This document shows, one piece after another, positions 1-4,257 of a stretch of DNA of 5,790 nt. Positions within the stretch are counted from its first letter, which is position 1. Each line of letters starts with the position of its first letter. The notes under the pieces are model-generated. The model worked only from the letters and a program-made list of their open reading frames with translations. It was not told where the DNA came from and did not search any database. Origin of the DNA: Caldifarciminota bacterium UBA3073 (GTDB taxonomy: Bacteria; Hydrothermota; UBA3073); the NCBI GenBank assembly GCA_002366725.1, contig DFBT01000054.1, positions 1,750 to 7,539 of the forward strand. The letters run 5' to 3'. A program made the position numbers and the translations under genes.

Positions 1-31
1 AATCCTTACGGATTAACTCCAACTTGCTGCT

Positions 32-87
32 CCATACGGATGCTGTGCAACGGTTGTTTTTGCACAACCATACCCGGTTGCGACCAA
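32..87. repeat. Dispersed intergenic repeat, copy 1, with internal hairpin
   Basis: Blocks CCATACGG (32-39), CTGTG (43-47), GGTTGT (52-57) and CGACCAA (81-87) recur in the same order at 1175-1228, with spacing that differs by one base or so between the first three blocks. Within this copy TGTGCAA (44-50) and TTGCACA (60-66) form a perfect 7-bp inverted repeat around a 9-base loop. The segment lies in the non-coding leader of the gene at 156-779. It is probably a small dispersed palindromic element; its family is not recognised. Confidence 0.5.
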
Positions 88-89
88 AT

Positions 90-110
90 GGAGTGACAGA
101 ATGTTGCTCC
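90..110. repeat. 9-bp stem hairpin upstream of the laccase-domain gene
   Basis: GGAGTGACA (90-98) pairs with TGTTGCTCC (102-110) across a GAA loop. All nine positions pair in RNA, two of them as G-U wobbles. No T-run follows, so it does not look like an intrinsic terminator. Its 3' half partly repeats an earlier segment at 25-42 (TTGCTGCTCCATACGGAT). It is likely a REP-like palindrome, or a structured 5' leader if transcription starts further left. Confidence 0.45.
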
Positions 111-113
111 TTA

Positions 114-141
114 CCGATAACTGATTACCAATAACTGATAA
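114..141. repeat. Two tandem 14-bp repeats just before the gene start
   Basis: CCGATAACTGATTA (114-127) is followed directly by CCAATAACTGATAA (128-141), identical at 12 of 14 positions. A further partial unit beginning CCGA follows. The repeat occupies the place where an RBS or promoter for the gene at 156 would be expected, and no purine-rich Shine-Dalgarno is visible there. Confidence 0.5.
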
Positions 142-155
142 CCGAACCGATTGCT

Positions 156-779
156 ATGTACTGGAAAAAAGTACGAAGCAATTCCTCCCTGTGGCTCGAA
201 TGGAATGGATGGGAGGGTGTAAAAGGATACTTTTCCACGAGGGTTGGTAAACTCTCGGATTTTTATCACAACATAAGTCGGGGAGAGCCCGAAAACCCAA
301 TTGCATATCTGAGACAGACCCACAGCGATAAAATCTGTGTTGTATCATCCCCCGGAGAGTATGATGGTGACGGACTTGCTACCGATAATCCCGAGGTGGT
401 CCTGAGGGTAAAGGTTGCGGATTGCCTCGCCATTTACATATACGACCCAATCCACGATGCTATATGCCTCCTGCATGCCGGTAAAAGGGGAACAGAAAAG
501 AAGATATTGGAAAAGGGAATTATTTGCCTCGAAGATACATACGATTCTGTACCCTCCACGCTCTGCGTTCTATTCAGCCCGTCCATATGTCCAAACTGTT
601 TTGAAATGGACCTCTGGAGTGAGAACGAGGAACAGGCAAGGTCTATGGGTGTAAAGGATATGTCAAATTTCCGTATATGTACATACGAAAACCCGGAATT
701 ATTCTACTCGTGTAGAAGAGACAGGTGCAAAGAGAGGATGCACGCCGTTTTATGGCTTCAGCCTCTTACTAATGTCTAA
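156..779 (+). CDS. pgeF: Purine nucleoside phosphorylase / laccase-domain protein (PgeF/YfiH family)
   Basis: This 207-aa protein belongs to the YfiH/YlmD/LACC1 family, formerly called multicopper polyphenol oxidase. Characterised members are Zn-dependent phosphorylases and deaminases of purine nucleosides; in E. coli the PgeF name reflects a link to peptidoglycan editing. Visible motifs run in family order: FSTRVG (26-31), QTHSDK with His56, DGLATD (72-77), VADC with Cys90, HAGKRGT with His107, SPSICPNC (141-148), and the C-terminal CTYENPELFYSCRRD (176-189 ending). His56, Cys90 and His107 match the family metal triad. The usual HAGWRGT has Lys instead of Trp. It is somewhat shorter than the usual 230-260 aa, with the difference at the N-terminus, so the start is uncertain; no Shine-Dalgarno precedes this ATG. 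It converges on the OB-fold gene 28 bases away. The family call is firm; the substrate is inferred. Confidence 0.88.
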   Translation: MYWKKVRSNSSLWLEWNGWEGVKGYFSTRVGKLSDFYHNISRGEPENPIAYLRQTHSDKICVVSSPGEYDGDGLATDNPEVVLRVKVADCLAIYIYDPIHDAICLLHAGKRGTEKKILEKGIICLEDTYDSVPSTLCVLFSPSICPNCFEMDLWSENEEQARSMGVKDMSNFRICTYENPELFYSCRRDRCKERMHAVLWLQPLTNV

Positions 780-780
780 A

Positions 781-797
781 GTCAAGACCTGACCCTC
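781..797 (-). repeat. GGGTCAGGTCTTG short repeat, copy 1
   Basis: On the minus strand GGGTCAGGTCTTG begins 12 bases after the stop codon of the OB-fold gene. It sits in the 28-base gap between the two convergent genes. Related copies are at 1584-1598, 2381-2391 and 4229-4242, each also at the 3' end of a minus-strand reading frame. From memory, similar GGGTCAGGTCTTG strings occur near RAYT/IS200-type transposases in other bacteria; that association is not shown here. Confidence 0.5.
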
Positions 798-807
798 AAT
801 TCTGTAT

Positions 808-1110
808 TTACTCTTTTCCGGTATTGATTATTTCGCCATCCTTTCCTATATTCAGTTGAGGCTTGCCGCCGAAAACTTTAGAGTAGGCATTCGTTATTTT
901 AACATCATCGCCTTCCTTCACCATATCAATCTGTTGTCTCCAGAGACTGAGATCGATTGAACCCGTTTCGTCCTTTAAGGTGGCTGTGACGACATCTGCA
1001 GGTCCGAATTTGGTTTGAACATTTCTTCGCTCGCCTATCTTTGTTATTCGACCCGTTACCTCAATATTCCGCATACCGGATTCGATGTCACAAATTTTCA
1101 CCTCTGCCAT
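808..1110 (-). CDS. OB-fold single-stranded DNA-binding protein, archaeal/SOSS-B type
   Basis: This 100-aa single-domain OB-fold protein is predicted to bind single-stranded DNA in the cytoplasm. The family pattern is plain: an N-terminal strand pair with VTGRITKIGERR (18-29), VQTKFG (31-36), ATLKDETGSIDLSLW (43-57), VKEGDDVKITNAY (64-76) and FGGKPQLN (80-87). Compared with the remembered Sulfolobus SSB, the ssDNA-stacking aromatics Trp56, Trp75 and Phe79 correspond to Trp57, Tyr76 and Phe80. It lacks the long Gly/Arg-rich C-terminal tail of the Sulfolobus protein and the acidic tail of bacterial SSB, so partner recruitment through a tail is not expected. The start is fixed by a strong GGAGGTGA (1114-1121) six bases upstream. 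Transcription may come from the promoter at 1388-1416 if the terminator at 1305-1335 is read through. It is probably an accessory SSB rather than the replicative one. Confidence 0.85.
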   Translation of the reverse strand: MAEVKICDIESGMRNIEVTGRITKIGERRNVQTKFGPADVVTATLKDETGSIDLSLWRQQIDMVKEGDDVKITNAYSKVFGGKPQLNIGKDGEIINTGKE

Positions 1111-1162
1111 AATTCACCTCCAATGTGTTGTCAATAAATGCAATATCTTACCCTTTCGGTAG

Positions 1163-1228
1163 GGACAACCCTTGCCATACGGCTCTGTGAGTGGTTGTCC
1201 ATCCCAGTTAAGACCCAATCCCGACCAA
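1163..1228. repeat. Dispersed intergenic repeat, copy 2, with 8-bp inverted repeat
   Basis: GGACAACC (1163-1170) and GGTTGTCC (1193-1200) form a perfect 8-bp inverted repeat with a 22-base loop. The interior and right flank carry CCATACGG (1175-1182), CTGTG (1185-1189), GGTTGT (1193-1198) and CGACCAA (1222-1228), the same blocks in the same order as at 32-87. It lies 50-120 bases upstream of the OB-fold gene and would form part of its 5' leader. It could be a mobile palindromic repeat that has become an untranslated region. Confidence 0.5.
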
Positions 1229-1304
1229 GATTGTCTTTCATCTGTGTAATCTCGTTTTTAATGTATGTAATCAGACATTCCGATCTTTATAGGATATCTT
1301 ATCT

Positions 1305-1335
1305 AAAAAGCCGAGGGTTGCATTGCAACCCCCGG
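1305..1335 (-). terminator. Intrinsic (Rho-independent) terminator, minus strand
   Basis: On the minus strand CCGGGGGTTGC (1335-1325) pairs with GCAACCCTCGG (1321-1311). This gives an 11-bp stem with one G-U wobble and an AAT loop, followed by C and five U residues (1309-1305). On the plus strand the wobble becomes an A-C mismatch and no T-run follows, so the terminator is directional. It lies about 50 bases after the promoter at 1388-1416 and about 195 bases before the OB-fold gene start. Confidence 0.75.
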
Positions 1336-1381
1336 GAGCTAATTATGCATCATTAAGCGTGCAATGATGGGAGTTAATTCT
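1305..1381 (-). ncRNA. Candidate small RNA or attenuated leader, about 77 nt
   Basis: A consensus promoter (1388-1416) and an intrinsic terminator (1305-1335) on the same strand define a predicted transcript starting near 1381 and ending near 1305. Before the terminator hairpin the RNA can form a small stem, ATCATT...AATGAT, around the loop GCACGCTT. That stem is flanked by near-identical direct repeats AATTAACTCCC and AATTAGCTCCC. The only ORF inside is a four-codon ATG ATG CAT AAT without a Shine-Dalgarno. Two readings are open: a free small RNA, or a premature termination site controlling the OB-fold gene downstream. No known RNA family is recognised. Confidence 0.5.
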
Positions 1382-1387
1382 AAATAT

Positions 1388-1416
1388 ATTATACCACATT
1401 TTCGACAATTTGTCAA
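1388..1416 (-). promoter_or_regulatory. Perfect sigma-70 promoter, TTGACA-17-TATAAT
   Basis: On the minus strand TTGACA (1416-1411) is separated by exactly 17 bases from TATAAT (1393-1388), with an A/T-rich tract just upstream that could act as an UP element. Transcription would start near 1381 and run toward the OB-fold gene. It lies within the tail of a broken hicB copy, which supports the view that this tail is not coding. Confidence 0.8.
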
Positions 1417-1503
1417 GTTTTTCTGACATTTTTTATTTTTTCCGCTTAAATTGCTTTGAAACTCTTTTCTGATCTTGCCCTTGAACTTTAATCGTTTCAT
1501 TAG

Positions 1504-1566
1504 TAGGCTGGGGCACTCCGCTACCCAATAACCATCTTCCCCAAGATACAGTATGGCTTCCCTCAT
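1504..1566 (-). pseudogene. Truncated duplicate of the 5' end of a hicB-like gene
   Basis: The first 21 codons match the intact HicB-like gene at 2117-2323 at 56 of 63 bases by hand count. Similarity continues 16 bases upstream (1567-1582 against 2324-2339, 14 of 16). After the shared PSL the similarity stops, and the frame runs into unrelated Lys/Asn-rich sequence and then through the promoter and small-RNA region to a stop at 1339. The conserved LPGCISQG block and everything after it are missing. This copy has a good AAGGAG Shine-Dalgarno (1572-1577), whereas the intact copy has AAGTAG. It is a 3'-deleted paralogue that may still make a non-functional 75-aa peptide. Confidence 0.75.
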
Positions 1567-1583
1567 TTTAGCTCCTTGTAAAG

Positions 1584-1598
1584 GTCCGACTCGACCCT
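1584..1598 (-). repeat. GGGTC-type short repeat, divergent copy 2
   Basis: The minus strand reads AGGGTCGAGTCGGAC across the TAG stop of the nucleotidyltransferase remnant. It resembles the GGGTCAGGTC repeat at 781-797, 2381-2391 and 4229-4242, but it is the least similar copy. It could be chance. Confidence 0.3.
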
Positions 1599-1932
1599 AT
1601 CTTTTCCTATCCACTATTTTCTGCCAGATTTTAATGGTTGACTTTCTGCTTACCCATTGAGTAATATACCCTGTGTTAAGGTTTTCTCTCTGTATCCTGT
1701 ATATCCCAAGGACATCCAGATAGTGCTTATCAATGTCGGAACTCTTGTACCAATCCAATTTCCTAATAATAACATCTTCAGCTATTGGAAACCGCATCTC
1801 GGTTCCCAGTGCTTTAACCTTGATACGATGCTCGAATTCATCACGAGCAAATTCGTCATTCCCACAAATCCAAAAATCCACCTTGAGACCAATAAGAAAT
1901 CCTCTCCTTAATTTTTCGCTTGAGTTCCTCAT
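1597..1932 (-). pseudogene. C-terminal half of a nucleotidyltransferase-like protein
   Basis: The open frame gives 111 aa. The part from about residue 17 (near position 1884) resembles the C-terminal half of small nucleotidyltransferase-fold proteins (DUF6036 or AbiEii-like groups): VDFWI, then a charged helix, AEDVIIRKLDWY (51-62), LDVLGIYRIQ (72-81), and a final helix with TGYITQWV (87-94). The N-terminal half, with the GS and DxD catalytic motifs, is absent, so no transferase activity is expected. The first 16 residues are an out-of-frame reading of the overlapping 74-aa gene and the start codon is not credible. The fusion point near 1885-1900 suggests a deletion that removed the end of the upstream gene and the start of this one. 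The family is recognised from memory of the pattern, with moderate certainty. Confidence 0.65.
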
Positions 1933-2080
1933 CGGAAATTTCGGGGTACTGATTTCGGATTGATGCCTCTACGAGTTTCATAGTAAAATCGCGCATCTCA
2001 AAACCTATTTTTAATCTTTGCTCACCACTCATAGCCCTGAGAATTTCATAGTATCTCTTATTCTCTTTTTTGGTTTGCAT
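1856..2080 (-). CDS. Small helical protein usually paired with a nucleotidyltransferase; C-terminus replaced
   Basis: This 74-aa, soluble, charged and mostly helical protein has a recognisable core: MSGEQRLKIGFEMRDF (17-32), LVEASIRNQYPEISDEELK (36-54), then KIKER (56-60). From memory, proteins with this RL-x-FE...IR-x-x-P-x-(I/W)SEEEL pattern are encoded immediately upstream of small nucleotidyltransferase-like genes. The C-terminal half of such a gene follows here in another frame. The last dozen residues (about 62-74) are a frame-shifted reading of the nucleotidyltransferase remnant, so the natural C-terminus is lost. GAGG at 5-6 bases before the ATG supports the start. It lies 36 bases after the HicB-like gene on the same strand. 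Its function in the family is unknown; a two-gene antitoxin/toxin-like module is only a suggestion. Confidence 0.55.
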   Translation of the reverse strand: MQTKKENKRYYEILRAMSGEQRLKIGFEMRDFTMKLVEASIRNQYPEISDEELKRKIKERISYWSQGGFLDLWE

Positions 2081-2116
2081 AGATGCCTCTTCTAACAGAT
2101 ATGACAGGAAATTTAC

Positions 2117-2323
2117 TCATACAGCTATCAGTTTGGCTTCAAACTTCTCTTCAGGTATTGGGAGATTATCTTCTTCAAGGGCGTGAATGTAGCAATTTAT
2201 GGCTTCTTTGATATTCTTGATCGCTTCTTCCTTTGTCTTGCCCTGACTAATACATCCGGGTAAGCTGGGACACTCCACCACCCAATAACCATCTTCCCCA
2301 GGATATAGTATGGCTTCCTTCAT
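2117..2323 (-). CDS. HicB-family antitoxin-like protein (orphan)
   Basis: This 68-aa protein is a compact HicB N-terminal domain (partial RNase H-like fold). It shows a first strand EAILYPGEDGYWVVECPSL (3-21), the hallmark PGCISQGKTKEEAIKNIKEAI (22-42) and a final LPIPEEKF (54-61). In complete systems HicB binds and inhibits the HicA mRNA interferase and often represses its own operon through a C-terminal DNA-binding domain. That domain is absent here, as in the short HicB/UPF0150 type. No HicA-like ORF (short, dsRNA-binding fold with a catalytic His) is visible on either side, so it looks orphan. The Shine-Dalgarno is weak (AAGTAG, 2329-2334). A truncated duplicate lies at 1504-1566. It could be a solitary antitoxin or a relic; the family call is strong. 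Confidence 0.82.
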   Translation of the reverse strand: MKEAILYPGEDGYWVVECPSLPGCISQGKTKEEAIKNIKEAINCYIHALEEDNLPIPEEKFEAKLIAV

Positions 2324-2370
2324 TTCAGCTACTTGTAAAAATCAAACTTAATATCATATTTGTTCTATAT

Positions 2371-2388
2371 TTCAGTTTTCAGCCTGAC
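2371..2388. repeat. 18-bp direct repeat, left copy flanking the 170-aa gene
   Basis: TTCAGTTTTCAGCCTGAC here matches TTCAGTTTTCAGATTGAC at 2929-2946 at 16 of 18 bases, in the same orientation. The two copies bracket the gene at 2379-2891; the left copy contains its stop codon. The sequence also merges with the GGGTCAGG short repeat (2381-2391). Confidence 0.6.
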
Positions 2389-2891
2389 CCCAATTTCCAA
2401 TAATACTCGCTTAAATTTACGGTTATCATATTTGGCTTGCCACCTTCGCCGAACAGATTGCTATTACATTTCAGTGATGGGCGGAATAAAACCATATCCT
2501 CTATGTGAAAGCAAATTGCAGTAGCAACAAGGTTTTTTTCATTTTTACCATATCTTTCTAAAAATGTGTTGAAAGTAAACTTACATACTTTCTCAATATG
2601 CCCAGTTGTGGAGCTGGATAATTCGCCGGGAATACTCTTGGGAAAGACTCCCTTAAGTTCTATTGTTGAATATTTATTCTCTGCCACAAAAGATAATTCT
2701 TTATTTGATGAACAGATGCGCATAAAAGATCTAAGACGGGATAGTGATTGCTTATCAATAACTGAATAGAGAATGCCTTTTTTATGTCTATACCCTGGCA
2801 AGTTTTTATCAAAATCAAGTTCAACAGCATATGGGCCTATTGATTCGTCCCCAGATTTCAGATACCCGTTTAAGAAACGATTATTTTTCAT
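2379..2891 (-). CDS. Hypothetical protein, 170 aa
   Basis: I do not recognise this protein. It is predicted soluble, with mixed strand and helix, and has no signal peptide or membrane segment. Notable parts are an N-terminal GPYAVELDFDKNLPGYRHKKG (19-39), a Ser/Thr-rich middle LSSSTTG (91-97), three spread cysteines (60, 103, 127) and a hydrophobic strand LVATAICFHIEDMVLFRP (121-138). The last residues GSG and the stop codon are encoded by the GGGTCAGG repeat, so the natural C-terminus may have been replaced. The Shine-Dalgarno is weak (GGTG about five bases before the ATG). Three tandem 11-bp repeats lie 70-107 bases upstream and could be an operator. Its low G+C resembles the Fic gene more than the left part of the window. 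That it is a real gene is inferred from length and normal composition only. Confidence 0.55.
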   Translation of the reverse strand: MKNNRFLNGYLKSGDESIGPYAVELDFDKNLPGYRHKKGILYSVIDKQSLSRLRSFMRICSSNKELSFVAENKYSTIELKGVFPKSIPGELSSSTTGHIEKVCKFTFNTFLERYGKNEKNLVATAICFHIEDMVLFRPSLKCNSNLFGEGGKPNMITVNLSEYYWKLGSG

Positions 2892-2928
2892 ATTACACCG
2901 AGATTACTGTCGCCAAAAGGTTATAGAC

Positions 2929-2946
2929 TTCAGTTTTCAGATTGAC
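2929..2946. repeat. 18-bp direct repeat, right copy flanking the 170-aa gene
   Basis: TTCAGTTTTCAGATTGAC is the partner of 2371-2388. It lies between the start of the 170-aa gene and the 11-bp tandem repeats. The first 12 bases are identical in the two copies. Confidence 0.6.
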
Positions 2947-2961
2947 TTCGATTCGTTACAT

Positions 2962-2998
2962 AATTTGCGTGCAATTTGCGTGCAATTTGCGTGCAATT
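2962..2998. repeat. Three tandem 11-bp repeats (AATTTGCGTGC)
   Basis: AATTTGCGTGC occurs three times without gaps (2962-2972, 2973-2983, 2984-2994), followed by a partial AATT (2995-2998). Copies are identical, and the 11-bp period is close to one DNA turn. The array directly abuts the stop codon of the Fic gene and lies upstream of the 170-aa gene. It could be an operator or iteron-like binding array, or a simple slippage product. Confidence 0.85.
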
Positions 2999-4036
2999 CT
3001 ATTTTAACCTGTATTTTATTGCTCTTCCCACGCCTACCTTTTCTATAAAGCCGAAATCTTCAAGTTGAGAAAGATCATAATTAGCGGTTCTTAAAGATAC
3101 TTTATATCGTTCTACATATTTTGCTCTACTTATATATTTATTATCAACAAGGAAAACTAACCCCCTTTTTTGCCTATCATTTAGTCCTTTTTTAGATGCT
3201 TGTTCCATAAGGCTGTCTTTCTTTATCGCTGATACTCCTTTATTTTTTACTTCCATCATTTGGGTCTTTAATCCCTCTGTAAAATATTCAAGCCATTCTG
3301 TCATATCCATATTATTTTCTCTCACTGATTGAATAGCATCATAATATTTCCCGCGATTTTTATCATAATGCTCCGATAGGGAGAAAAGGCGTTTAAAGTC
3401 ATATCCATTCTTGTATAAAATGAGTGTACAAATAAGGCGAGCAGTTCTTCCATTCCCGTCAAGGAAGGGATGAATATGGACAAACTGGAATTGGCTAATT
3501 CCTGCTCTAATCACAGGTGATATATCAGATTCTTCATTTAGCCAGAGGATGAATTCCTTCATTAAAGTTGGAACTTTTTCTGGAGAGGGTGGGGTGTATA
3601 TAATTTCTCCTGTCAGGGAATTAACTATATAATTTTGAATTTTCCTGTAGTTGCCAGGTGATGCTGAGTTACCTCTCACTCCTTTCACAAGTATTCTATG
3701 GATTTCACGAATAAGGTTTTCGGTGATAAAATCCTTCTTCCCCAGCCATCGAGAGACAAAGTCAACTGCCTCCTTATAATTTAGTAGTTCTTTTTTATCA
3801 TCTGGGTGAACACCTGAAACCCTTTTGCCCGTGAGGATTCTTCTTGCCTGGGAAAGAGTGAGTTTTGTGCCTTCAATATGGGTTGATGCGTGAGATTCTA
3901 AAATAAGAGCCTCGCTCCGCATCCCTTCTATCCATTCTCTTTTTAATTGTGTGGCATCCAGGAAGCCTCTCGCTCTCTCAATCTCAAGCAAGAAATTATT
4001 TATCTTATTGGTGATTGTAAATTTAGGTTTAAACAT
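2999..4036 (-). CDS. Fic family protein, class II adenylyltransferase with C-terminal winged helix
   Basis: This 345-aa Fic-domain enzyme is predicted to transfer AMP from ATP to hydroxyl side chains of a target protein. The catalytic motif is complete: HPFLDGNGRTAR (189-200), with catalytic His189, Asp193/Asn195 for Mg-ATP and Arg197/Arg200. An N-terminal inhibitory helix carries the (S/T)xxxE(G/N) motif as STHIEG, with Ser51 and Glu55. This makes it class II, self-inhibited by its own glutamate and needing no separate antitoxin. The target-docking flap is around NYIVNSLTGEIIYTPPSPEKVP (135-156). Residues 285-345 form a winged-helix domain (SRAKYVERYKVSLRTANYDLSQLEDFGFI), suggesting DNA binding or autoregulation. 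Length and domain order are those of the common chromosomal Fic/DUF4172-less group, so it appears intact. The Shine-Dalgarno is weak. The target is unknown; a role in stress or phage defence is inference. Confidence 0.93.
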   Translation of the reverse strand: MFKPKFTITNKINNFLLEIERARGFLDATQLKREWIEGMRSEALILESHASTHIEGTKLTLSQARRILTGKRVSGVHPDDKKELLNYKEAVDFVSRWLGKKDFITENLIREIHRILVKGVRGNSASPGNYRKIQNYIVNSLTGEIIYTPPSPEKVPTLMKEFILWLNEESDISPVIRAGISQFQFVHIHPFLDGNGRTARLICTLILYKNGYDFKRLFSLSEHYDKNRGKYYDAIQSVRENNMDMTEWLEYFTEGLKTQMMEVKNKGVSAIKKDSLMEQASKKGLNDRQKRGLVFLVDNKYISRAKYVERYKVSLRTANYDLSQLEDFGFIEKVGVGRAIKYRLK

Positions 4037-4257
4037 CTTTATCTAAAAATCAAACCCAACAACAAGATTTTCAACTTGAAAGAGAACCGTCCCCTTTTGC
4101 ACCCTAATATCTAAGAGTCCAAATTAATTCGCCACGCAAAGCATAGTGTTTTCAAAGATCTCAAAACTTTCCGAAGTTCTAAATATCTCATCCTTCAACT
4201 CCGATTTTCTACTCTCAATCCGTAATTACAAGACCCGACCCCGGTATTCCTTAATTA
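4037..4257. other. Non-coding gap with short-repeat remnants
   Basis: No credible ORF is present in these 221 bases between the Fic gene and the 281-aa gene. The minus strand holds a CAAAAGGGGACGGTTCTCTT string (about 4100-4081) and, at 4242-4229, GGGGTCGGGTCTTG. From memory, both strings recur between genes in various bacteria, sometimes near RAYT/IS200-type transposases. No transposase or clear terminator is seen, so the gap probably marks an old insertion or rearrangement joint. Confidence 0.4.
4229..4242 (-). repeat. GGGTC-type short repeat, copy 4
   Basis: The minus strand reads GGGGTCGGGTCTTG, starting 15 bases after the stop codon of the 281-aa gene. It matches the copy at 781-797 (GGGTCAGGTCTTG) except for one base in the shared 13. 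The flanking sequences differ, so the short core is what is repeated. Confidence 0.5.

Noticed and set aside
415..654. 79-aa plus-strand frame inside the laccase-domain gene
   Set aside because: It overlaps fully a well-supported family member in another frame, has no RBS and no recognisable motif.
1138..1356. 72-aa plus-strand frame upstream of the OB-fold gene
   Set aside because: It runs through palindromic repeats and the minus-strand terminator, has no RBS, and the protein looks random.
1345..1359. Four-codon leader peptide in the candidate small RNA
   Set aside because: ATG ATG CAT AAT TAG has no Shine-Dalgarno and no run of regulatory codons, so a classic translation attenuator is not supported.
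1305..1381. Known riboswitch or T-box leader
   Set aside because: The transcript is only about 77 nt, with no T-box sequence or recognisable aptamer core.
1339..1503. Remainder of the 75-aa frame after the hicB-like start
   Set aside because: No similarity to HicB continues, the composition is Lys/Asn-rich filler, and a consensus promoter lies inside it; treated as non-coding.
1657..1963. Plus-strand frames opposite the nucleotidyltransferase remnant
   Set aside because: They are antisense shadows of better-supported minus-strand coding sequence.
2962..2998. Possible CRISPR array
   Set aside because: The 11-bp units are contiguous with no spacers and are far shorter than CRISPR repeats.
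2773..3048. 91-aa plus-strand frame across the 170-aa gene start and the tandem repeats
   Set aside because: It is antisense to two minus-strand genes and reads through the 11-bp repeat array, giving a repetitive Cys/Ile/Leu-rich peptide.
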